DNA from: Ignavibacteria bacterium
GTDB lineage: Bacteria > Bacteroidota > Ignavibacteria > Ignavibacteriales > Melioribacteraceae
Direction: 5' to 3'
Assembly (NCBI GenBank): GCA_027347545.1
Contig: DAIEQT010000080.1
Location: forward strand, 1 to 11,668
Length of the DNA stretch: 11,668 bases
The position numbers and the translations under genes were made by a program. This document shows, one piece after another, positions 6,981 to 11,668 of this stretch (the first letter of the stretch is position 1; each line of letters begins with the position of its first letter). The notes below the pieces were generated by a model, which made no database searches, was not told where the DNA came from, and saw nothing but the letters and a program-made list of their open reading frames with translations.

Positions 6981-7388
6981 ATGAAAAAAGAGATTATAAA
7001 AAATAGAGTTGATTATTGGATTGAGAGTGCTAAGTATGATTTAAAAACTGCTCAAGCAATGTTGAAAGAGAAACGTTATTTATATGTTGGTTTTTGTTGT
7101 CATTTAACTTGCGAGAAAGTATTAAAAGCATATTACTGGAGTTACAAAAAAACTGAACCGCCATTTACTCATAATCTTAATATGCTAATTAGTATGACAG
7201 GGCTATCGGAATCAATCACGAAAGTGAACATTAAATTTTTGGATGAGCTGATGCCCCTTAACATCAAGGCACGATATCCGGATGACAAAGTTAGAATTTC
7301 TAAATTTTTAAACAACAGTAAAGCCAAATCAATTTATCAAAGGACAACAGAGTTTGCTGAATGGATAGAAAAGTTATTAACTCGGTAA
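6981..7388 (+). CDS. HEPN domain protein, partner of an MNT nucleotidyltransferase
   Basis: This is a 135-residue all-helical protein. The pattern fits HEPN proteins of the PF05168 type: SAKYDLKTAQAMLKEKRYLYVGF (helix 2 region, about 16-38), the H-x3-EK-x2-KA helix (HLTCEKVLKAYY, 41-52), a central THNLNMLI (63-70) and ARYPDD (97-102). HEPN proteins are paired with minimal nucleotidyltransferases in two-gene modules, some of which are toxin-antitoxin systems in which HEPN is the RNase. The R-x4-6-H motif of HEPN ribonucleases is not visible: R32 is followed by His only after eight residues. A toxic RNase role is therefore not supported, and this looks more like the HI0074/TM0613 type. The ATG at 6981 fits the family start; an in-frame ATG at 6912 would add 23 unmatched residues. 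It overlaps the nucleotidyltransferase gene by 28 bases. Confidence 0.85.
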   Translation: MKKEIIKNRVDYWIESAKYDLKTAQAMLKEKRYLYVGFCCHLTCEKVLKAYYWSYKKTEPPFTHNLNMLISMTGLSESITKVNIKFLDELMPLNIKARYPDDKVRISKFLNNSKAKSIYQRTTEFAEWIEKLLTR

Positions 7389-7669
7389 AGCGATTTACCG
7401 CGATGGTAAATAAAGAGTTTTCGGTGAAGAAAGTAATTCTTTATGGTTCTTATGCAAAAGGAACTCAAAATGAATACAGCGATATTGATATAGCCGTAGT
7501 TCTTGATAAATTTGAAGGTGATATTCTGAAAGCTAATAGCCGCTTATTTGCTTTAGTAAGAGCTGTTGATGTAAGAATTGAACCGGTTATTTTGGAATCT
7601 GATTTTGATAAAAGTGGATTTATTGAAAGTATTTCTAAATACGGGAAAGTTATTTTTTCCGCTAACTGA
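7361..7669 (+). CDS. Minimal nucleotidyltransferase (MNT/KNTase-type, Pol beta superfamily)
   Basis: This 102-residue single-domain nucleotidyltransferase has the signature G29-S30-YAKGTQNEYS-D41-I-D43, which supplies the helix-strand turn and two metal-binding aspartates. A third acidic ligand candidate is E74 in VRIEPVI. All three catalytic elements are present, so it should be active, transferring NMP to a protein, RNA or small molecule. In the MntA-HepT system the related enzyme AMPylates and neutralises its HEPN toxin. By analogy the target here is probably the adjacent HEPN protein, but the order is reversed (HEPN first). The ATG at 7361 overlaps the HEPN gene by 28 bases without a strong ribosome binding site, implying coupling. 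A shorter start at the ATG at 7403 is possible but would leave only 15 residues before GSYAKG. Confidence 0.88.
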   Translation: MDRKVINSVKRFTAMVNKEFSVKKVILYGSYAKGTQNEYSDIDIAVVLDKFEGDILKANSRLFALVRAVDVRIEPVILESDFDKSGFIESISKYGKVIFSAN

Positions 7670-7677
7670 TCTTTTCT

Positions 7678-7703
7678 GCTGTTAAGAACTGATTCTTAAC
7701 AGC
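7678..7703. terminator. Stem-loop after the HEPN-MNT genes, 11-base perfect arms
   Basis: GCTGTTAAGAA (7678-7688) and TTCTTAACAGC (7693-7703) are exact complements around CTGA. The stem starts 9 bases past the nucleotidyltransferase stop. No T-tract follows on either strand, so this is a candidate transcript 3' end or RNA stabiliser rather than a textbook intrinsic terminator. Confidence 0.5.
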
Positions 7704-7725
7704 GAAGAAAACTGAAACTATCAAT

Positions 7726-7758
7726 TGTTATTTGTGCTTGCAGCAAGTTTTGATAACA
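7726..7758. repeat. Interrupted dyad between convergent genes
   Basis: TGTTAT (7726-7731) and ATAACA (7753-7758) are perfect complements. Inside them, CTTGC (7737-7741) and GCAAG (7743-7747) pair around a single A. Five-base unpaired stretches separate the outer and inner stems. It may be a protein-binding dyad or part of the 3' structure of either convergent transcript. Confidence 0.4.
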
Positions 7759-7784
7759 TAACAGTATTTACTCATTTTCTATTG

Positions 7785-7824
7785 AACTTAACGTTTGCTC
7801 AAGGTATTGAGTAAACGTTAAGTT
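7785..7824. terminator. Long stem-loop, 18-base arms, likely bidirectional terminator
   Basis: AACTTAACGTTTGCTCAA (7785-7802) pairs with TTGAGTAAACGTTAAGTT (7807-7824) at every position, with one G-T wobble, around a GGTA loop. A TTGTTGTT stretch follows on the + strand, giving a modest U-rich tail. It lies between the convergent HEPN-MNT genes and uup, where both transcripts must stop. On the minus strand there is no clear T-tract. Confidence 0.6.
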
Positions 7825-7922
7825 TGTTGTTAAAGGTGGAATTTTGCTCGAAGAATTCTTATTAACACCGGCTATGGGGTTGTTTTAGTAATATTTTCGA
7901 ATCCAAAACTTTTTCAGATAGA

Positions 7923-9806
7923 TCATTTCTGATCACGAATCCTCTCCAATTCTTCCCACCGCTCGTAAAGAGATTTTACTTTTTGCTTTGCTTCTTCAAG
8001 TTGTTTGTTTAGCTCTACGGTTTGTGTTGCAAATTTTGAATAGAAATCCGCGGAAGAAAATATTGCTTCAATCCTTTCAACTTCGGCTTCCGCGTTCAAA
8101 ATATTCTCTTCCATCGTTTCAAGTTCTTTAGATTCCTTCCAAGTCAGTTTTCTAACTTTTGGTTTCTCGCGTGTATCTTCCTTCTTAACTTTTGGCTGCT
8201 CAGCAATGGCTTCGGTTTGGCGAAGTTTCCTTTTCTGAACATAATAATCATAATCGCCTTCGCTAAAGTAAATTTGTCCGTCACCTTCGAGAGCGATAAT
8301 TCCATTGCAAACGCGGTTTAAGAAATATCTATCGTGGCTTACAACTACAACGCAGCCATCAAAAGAAAGCAGCGCTTCTTCGAGTACGCGCAGAGTAGGA
8401 AGATCGAGATCGTTCGTTGGCTCATCAAGAAGTAAAAAGTTGCCGCCGTTTTTAAGAATGCGCGCAAGCGTTAACCGGCTTTTTTCGCCGCCGGAAAGTC
8501 TTCCAACTAAAGTGTTAATCCGTTCGTCTGTAAAAAGGAAACGGCGCAAGTAAGTCCATACACTCATTTGCTGCTTACCGAACTTCACAAAATCGTTTCC
8601 TTCGCCAATAGCTTTTATTACGGTATCATCATCGTTTAGTAACAGCCGCGATTGATCCACATAATTGAAATCGGTTTTCTCGCCATAATCAATTTGTCCG
8701 TAAGTTGGAGAAATTTCTCCAAGAAGAATTTTAAGCAAAGTAGTTTTGCCAACTCCGTTTTTGCCGACCACGCCAATCCTTTTCTTGCTGGGAAAAGCGT
8801 AATTAAAACTAGTAAACAGAGTTTTGCTGCCAAGTACAATTCCAACATTTTTCAACTCTAAAATTTTGTTGCCAAGTTTCTCGGCTTGTGGAATAATCAT
8901 CTCAACATCAAGCTCAACTTCTTTTACTTGTTGCTCTTGTACTTCGTAGAAATTATCCAAACGGCTCTTAGCCTTTGTTCTTCTCGCTCTCGGTCCGCGC
9001 CTAACCCATTCAAGTTCCCGGCGGAGAAAATTCTGTCGTTTATTTTCTTCAATTTCTTTAACAGCTTGCCGTTGGGATTTGTTAATTAAATAATCTGTGT
9101 AATTGCCTTGATGCGAATAAAACGTTCCATTGGAAAGCTCAACAATTCTATTTGCGATTCTATCGAGGAAGTAGCGGTCGTGAGTTAAGAAGATACATGT
9201 GCCGGAATACTCGGCGAGATAATTTTCAATCCACTCAATTGAATCCGTATCAAGATGATTTGTAGGTTCATCGAGAATCAGCAAATCGGGATGCGAAATA
9301 AGAGCGCGGCAGAGTGCAACACGCCGTTTCTCGCCGCCGGAAAGAGTTGCAACCATTCTTTCTTTTGGCTGAGCGTTTAGCGATTTCATCAACAGATCAA
9401 CATTCTTCTCAAGATTCCAGCCGTCTAGTTTTTCAATGTGTATCTGAAGCTTCTCGTGCTTGGGTGAATCAAAAGGAGTTTGTTTGAATTCCTCTATGAG
9501 CGCGATTACTTGCTGAGCACCATCTAGAATATTTGCGTGGACATTTGTTGTTTCATCAAGGGTAAATTCTTGCGAAAGAAAACCAACTACTAAATCTCTT
9601 CGCTTAGCAACTTCGCCGGAATCGCACGGCATAATCCCGGAGATAATTTTTAGGAATGTGGATTTGCCCGCGCCGTTTCTGCCTACCAAACCAATTCTAT
9701 CTTTCTCGTGAATGCTGAGTGAAGCTTTATCAAGAATAATTTGCTCGCCGAAATGTACCTGGAGCTCTTTTGCTGTGAGTATAACCGGATTAACTGTAAC
9801 TGCCAT
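7923..9806 (-). CDS. uup: ABC-F family ATPase Uup
   Basis: This 627-residue soluble protein has two ABC ATPase domains and no membrane segments, as in the ABC-F translation factors that act in the ribosomal E site. Domain 1: Walker A GRNGAGKST (42-50), signature LSGGEKRR (155-162), Walker B LLILDEPTNHLD (175-186), switch His209. The inter-domain linker (about 240-300) carries RRELEWVRRGPRARRTKAKSR, the Uup hallmark. Domain 2: Walker A GKNGVGKTT (348-356), signature LSGGEKSR (437-444), Walker B LLLDEPTNDLD (458-468), His491. Residues about 553-627 form a charged C-terminal coiled coil, the DNA-binding domain of Uup, which is linked to suppression of transposon excision and to ribosome assembly. 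Length matches E. coli Uup (635). It begins 3 bases after the ubiE stop, so the two are co-transcribed. The C-terminal domain argues against an antibiotic-resistance ABC-F protein. Confidence 0.95.
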   Translation of the reverse strand: MAVTVNPVILTAKELQVHFGEQIILDKASLSIHEKDRIGLVGRNGAGKSTFLKIISGIMPCDSGEVAKRRDLVVGFLSQEFTLDETTNVHANILDGAQQVIALIEEFKQTPFDSPKHEKLQIHIEKLDGWNLEKNVDLLMKSLNAQPKERMVATLSGGEKRRVALCRALISHPDLLILDEPTNHLDTDSIEWIENYLAEYSGTCIFLTHDRYFLDRIANRIVELSNGTFYSHQGNYTDYLINKSQRQAVKEIEENKRQNFLRRELEWVRRGPRARRTKAKSRLDNFYEVQEQQVKEVELDVEMIIPQAEKLGNKILELKNVGIVLGSKTLFTSFNYAFPSKKRIGVVGKNGVGKTTLLKILLGEISPTYGQIDYGEKTDFNYVDQSRLLLNDDDTVIKAIGEGNDFVKFGKQQMSVWTYLRRFLFTDERINTLVGRLSGGEKSRLTLARILKNGGNFLLLDEPTNDLDLPTLRVLEEALLSFDGCVVVVSHDRYFLNRVCNGIIALEGDGQIYFSEGDYDYYVQKRKLRQTEAIAEQPKVKKEDTREKPKVRKLTWKESKELETMEENILNAEAEVERIEAIFSSADFYSKFATQTVELNKQLEEAKQKVKSLYERWEELERIRDQK

Positions 9807-9809
9807 AAT

Positions 9810-10499
9810 TTATTTCTCGGCAATCACAACTTGAACAAGACCAAACGTAAGTGAGTATTTCTTAACGTTTGCAAAACCACAGTCTGAGAAGATTTTTACG
9901 AGGTCAACTTTTTTATCAAACTCGCCAACAGATTCCGGTAAGTAAGTGTAAGCTTCTTGATCGCTCGAAATTATTCTTCCTATAAGCGGAAGAATTTTGT
10001 TGAAGTAAAACATGTAGAAATTTCTAACCAATTTATTCTCCGGCAGACGGAATTCTAAAACTGTAGCTTTCCCTTTATTTGCCAGCACGCGGTTGAATTC
10101 CTTAAACGCTGTTGGTATATCATAAAAATTACGAACTCCAAAGGCTACAGTAATATTTGTGAACGAATTTTTCTGGAAGGGCAAATGCTCAGCAACTGTT
10201 TCAAGCATTCTTCCATTTATCCAATCAGCTTTTTTGCCGAAGAGCGAGAGCATATTGTATGATAAATCACCACCGAAGATTTTTTTCACGCCGGAATTTT
10301 TAGCAGTGATTGCAAAGTCTCCGGTGCCGCAAGCTAAATCGAGCAAAACAGAACTTTGCGACATTTGCGTAAGTTTAATTGCTTTCTTGCGCCAGTAAAA
10401 ATCTACGCCGGCACTAAGAAAGTGATTGAGAAAATCATAACGGTGCGAAATCGAATCGAAAATTCTTCTTACTTGCACTTTTTTATTTGGTTCTTCCAT
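9810..10499 (-). CDS. ubiE: Demethylmenaquinone/ubiquinone biosynthesis C-methyltransferase (UbiE/MenG)
   Basis: This is a 229-residue class I SAM-dependent methyltransferase that methylates demethylmenaquinol to menaquinol in the last step of menaquinone synthesis (or the ubiquinone intermediate in organisms that make it). Visible: the family N-terminus VRRIFDSISHRYDFLNHFLS (10-29) and GVDFYWR (31-37); SAM motif I LDLACGTGD (53-61); GGDLS (76-80), binding the ribose; VAFGVRN (118-124); and YTYLPESV (184-191) near the C-terminus. The ATG at 10499 fits the family; the ribosome binding site before it is weak, as for several genes here. It is the first gene of the leftward ubiE-uup pair. The nearest divergent gene starts 41 bases away. 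In an organism of this inferred type menaquinone is the more likely quinone, which would make menG the better name. Confidence 0.95.
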   Translation of the reverse strand: MEEPNKKVQVRRIFDSISHRYDFLNHFLSAGVDFYWRKKAIKLTQMSQSSVLLDLACGTGDFAITAKNSGVKKIFGGDLSYNMLSLFGKKADWINGRMLETVAEHLPFQKNSFTNITVAFGVRNFYDIPTAFKEFNRVLANKGKATVLEFRLPENKLVRNFYMFYFNKILPLIGRIISSDQEAYTYLPESVGEFDKKVDLVKIFSDCGFANVKKYSLTFGLVQVVIAEK

Positions 10500-10540
10500 T
10501 TAGGCTAACTATTTTTTCTTAAGAGTAACAGAGCAAAAAT
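10500..10540. promoter_or_regulatory. Short divergent promoter region, ubiE and the cysteine-rich gene
   Basis: Only 41 bases separate the two divergent starts, so promoters for both must overlap or lie inside the genes. On the minus strand, TTTTTG near 10534-10539 followed about 22 bases later by TAGTTAG loosely resembles a Bacteroidota -33/-7 pair for ubiE. On the + strand only an AGAG (10530-10533) before the ATG at 10541 is recognisable. Evidence is weak. Confidence 0.25.
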
Positions 10541-10855
10541 ATGGATAAATATCTCAAAGCAATAAAACAAAATGTCTGCTCAATCTGTGTTGATTCCAAC
10601 GAGCGGGGCGGTTGCACGCTTACGCATAAAGAAACATGCGCAGTCGAGTTTTATCTGCCTTCGGTTCTGGAGATTGTTCACAGCATCGAAACCGACGACG
10701 TTAGTAAGTATCATAAATTAGTGAAAGAGAAAATCTGTATTAACTGTCATGAAGATTCAAACGGTTATTGCTACTTGCACGAAGATGCAAATTGCTCTTT
10801 GGACAGATACTTTTCACTTATTGTTGAAACGTTAAAAAAGGTGGATAAAGGTTAA
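10541..10855 (+). CDS. Small protein with two tandem four-cysteine (metal or Fe-S binding) repeats, function unknown
   Basis: This 104-residue cytoplasmic protein is made of two similar halves. Half 1 (about 4-52) has C13-x2-C16-x8-C25-x7-C33; half 2 (about 57-102) has C66-x2-C69-x7-C77-x7-C85. Matching flanks around the cysteines are YLKAIKQNVC versus KLVKEKIC, CTLTHKETCAVEFYLP versus CYLHEDANCSLDRYF, and SVLEIVHSIE versus SLIVETLKK. Each half could bind one Zn2+ or one [4Fe-4S] cluster and then form a helix. From memory, similar short duplicated-cysteine proteins occur in other bacteria as conserved hypotheticals; I cannot name a family or function. There is no signal peptide or membrane segment. 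It stands alone, divergent from ubiE and convergent with ksgA, so context gives little help. The ATG at 10541 is the only plausible start. The coding call is secure; the role is open. Confidence 0.85.
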   Translation: MDKYLKAIKQNVCSICVDSNERGGCTLTHKETCAVEFYLPSVLEIVHSIETDDVSKYHKLVKEKICINCHEDSNGYCYLHEDANCSLDRYFSLIVETLKKVDKG

Positions 10856-10878
10856 ATTAACTGAAGTTACGCATAGCT

Positions 10879-11029
10879 TGCATTTTGTGAATGATTTTTA
10901 TGAAAACTTGGTGACTTAGTGCCTTTGAGGCTCAATTTCTGATGTTTTCTTTTGCCACCAAGTCACAGACCTGCCCGCCACGTTGAATATACTTTAGCAG
11001 GCGGGGACACTAAGAAATCACAAAGTGCA
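10879..11029. mobile_element. MITE-like element with 12-base terminal inverted repeats
   Basis: TGCATTTTGTGA (10879-10890) and TCACAAAGTGCA (11018-11029) are reverse complements at 11 of 12 bases and bound 151 bases. Inside, ACTTGGTG (10906-10913) pairs with CACCAAGT (10956-10963), and the left arm's CTTAGTG motif is mirrored by CACTAAG (11008-11014). The whole reads as two related units facing each other. There is no ORF inside and no transposase nearby, as expected for a non-autonomous element. No clear target duplication flanks it. The right end touches the ksgA stop codon, so it may also carry that gene's terminator. Confidence 0.6.
10971..11005. repeat. 35-base palindromic element inserted in the MITE-like element
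   Basis: This GC-rich segment has CCCGCC (10974-10979) and GGCGGG (11000-11005) as complementary arms. An offset alternative pairing, CCTGC (10970-10974) with GCAGG (10997-11001), is also possible. It is flanked by GAC on both sides (10968-10970 and 11006-11008). Removing it and one GAC rejoins CACCAAGTCACAGAC to ACTAAGAAATCACAAAG, which restores a continuous arm of the surrounding repeat. Base composition differs sharply from the AT-rich surroundings. Confidence 0.6.
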
Positions 11030-11668
11030 TTACTTAATTAAATTTTGAATGAGTTTGGTCAGCTCAACAAATTGAGTAATCGTTAATTCCTCAGCGCGGC
11101 GTGTGAAATCAAACGGAAGAGAATCAAAATCCAAATCGCCAAAAGAATTGTTGCCAAGCGAGTTCTTCAAAGTCTTTCTCCGGTTTCCAAAGGCTGCTTT
11201 AACAACCTTAACAAAAAGTTTCTCATCAATATCATTAGGTGTAGACTTCCCAAACTTAAAGCTCACAATTGCAGAATCAACATTTGGTTTTGGATAGAAA
11301 ACCGTTGGCGGAATTTTGAAACACAATTCCGTGTCGGTAAAATAATTAGTTAGCACAGAAAGAATTCCGTAATCCTTAGTCCTTGGCTTACCAACGATTC
11401 GTTTAGCAACTTCGTATTGAACCATCATAATAGCATCGGAAACAGATTCGCGCTCTTCAATCAACTTAAAAATTATTGGAGAGGTTATGTTGTAAGGAAT
11501 ATTCCCGATTACGCGAAGCTTTTTATCGCCAGCTAATTCTTTTAAATCAATTTCCAAAAAGTCTCTGTTAATAAAATCTACGGTAGGATAACTGAGCCTC
11601 AAATCATCAATCACTCGTTTGTCAATTTCAATTGCACGGTATTGCTTAACTGTTTTGGAAAGCAGAGA
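11030..11668 (-). CDS. rsmA: 16S rRNA (adenine1518-N6/adenine1519-N6)-dimethyltransferase RsmA/KsgA, 5' end outside window
   Basis: KsgA dimethylates two adjacent adenines in helix 45 of 16S rRNA during late small-subunit assembly; its loss gives kasugamycin resistance. The frame is open to the window edge: the 212 residues seen begin SLLSKTVKQYRAIEID. The roughly 50 missing N-terminal residues include the first SAM motif (GxGxG). Visible: the acidic SAM-ribose residue in AIEID; a D-F-L segment (motif III); the catalytic NIPYNITSPI (motif IV N-I/L-P-Y); MVQYEVAKRIVGKPRTKDYGILSV; FKIPPTVFYPKPNVDSAIVSF; and a C-terminal AFGNRRKTLKNSL that helps bind rRNA. The last residues LIQNLIK and the TAA stop directly abut the intergenic repeat element. 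It is convergent with the cysteine-rich gene. A GTG at 11614 lies in-frame but internal to the family, so it is not the true start. Confidence 0.95.
   Translation of the reverse strand, partial: SLLSKTVKQYRAIEIDKRVIDDLRLSYPTVDFINRDFLEIDLKELAGDKKLRVIGNIPYNITSPIIFKLIEERESVSDAIMMVQYEVAKRIVGKPRTKDYGILSVLTNYFTDTELCFKIPPTVFYPKPNVDSAIVSFKFGKSTPNDIDEKLFVKVVKAAFGNRRKTLKNSLGNNSFGDLDFDSLPFDFTRRAEELTITQFVELTKLIQNLIK

Noticed and set aside
6549..7388. CRISPR array in the repeat-rich intergenic region
   Set aside because: The repeats are few palindromes of different sequence, without regular direct repeats or equal-length spacers.
8305..9089. Small + strand reading frames opposite uup
   Set aside because: They are low-complexity antisense translations of a strongly conserved gene with no ribosome binding sites or family similarity.
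7923..9806. Antibiotic-resistance type ABC-F protein
   Set aside because: The linker RRELEWVRRGPRARR and the C-terminal coiled-coil domain are those of Uup, a housekeeping branch.
10159..10398. + strand reading frame opposite ubiE
   Set aside because: It is antisense to conserved methyltransferase motifs and has no recognisable protein features.
11103..11297. + strand reading frame opposite ksgA
   Set aside because: It mirrors the conserved C-terminal KsgA sequence and has no independent support.

Overview
The window is an AT-rich bacterial chromosome segment with tightly packed housekeeping genes. The gene set (a menaquinone/ubiquinone methyltransferase of the UbiE/MenG type, Uup, KsgA, UvrA), the weak or variable Shine-Dalgarno sequences and the palindromic intergenic repeats suggest the Bacteroidota/Chlorobiota/Ignavibacteriota neighbourhood. 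That placement is inference: there is no rRNA gene here to confirm it.

Left part, + strand (1-6548). This is a dense gene run. It starts inside uvrA (nucleotide excision repair), whose reading frame is interrupted by one in-frame TAG at 1831-1833 in an otherwise intact, highly conserved motif. An AhpD-like carboxymuconolactone decarboxylase family protein follows, then a TRZ/ATZ-type amidohydrolase that overlaps it by 26 bases, then rdgB (XTP/dITP pyrophosphatase), which starts at a TTG overlapping the amidohydrolase stop codon. After 76 bases come a DMT/EamA-like 10-helix membrane transporter with a large soluble insertion and a small lipoprotein with a second membrane segment. UvrA, the probable adenosine-type deaminase and RdgB all concern damaged or salvaged nucleotides, so this could be a loose DNA/nucleotide-maintenance operon.

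Middle (6549-7922). A gene-free stretch of about 430 bases carries three palindromic elements. Two of them share the same central nine-base core and look like a REP-type pair. Next is a two-gene HEPN-MNT module: a HEPN protein and a minimal nucleotidyltransferase, overlapping by 28 bases. The gap between this module and the convergent uup gene holds three strong dyad symmetries, one with 18-base arms.

Right part (7923-11668). On the minus strand, ubiE/menG and uup (ABC-F ATPase) form a two-gene unit transcribed leftward. Divergent from it, 41 bases away, is a small protein made of two tandem copies of a four-cysteine motif, probably a metal or Fe-S binding protein of unknown role. Between it and the convergent, partial ksgA/rsmA gene lies a 151-base MITE-like element bounded by 12-base inverted repeats. 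A second, 35-base palindromic element seems to have inserted into it, flanked by a 3-base duplication.

The clearest points for a second look are the uvrA nonsense codon, the nested intergenic repeats, the duplicated-cysteine protein and the HEPN-MNT pair. I see no CRISPR array, tRNA, rRNA, phage gene or transposase gene.
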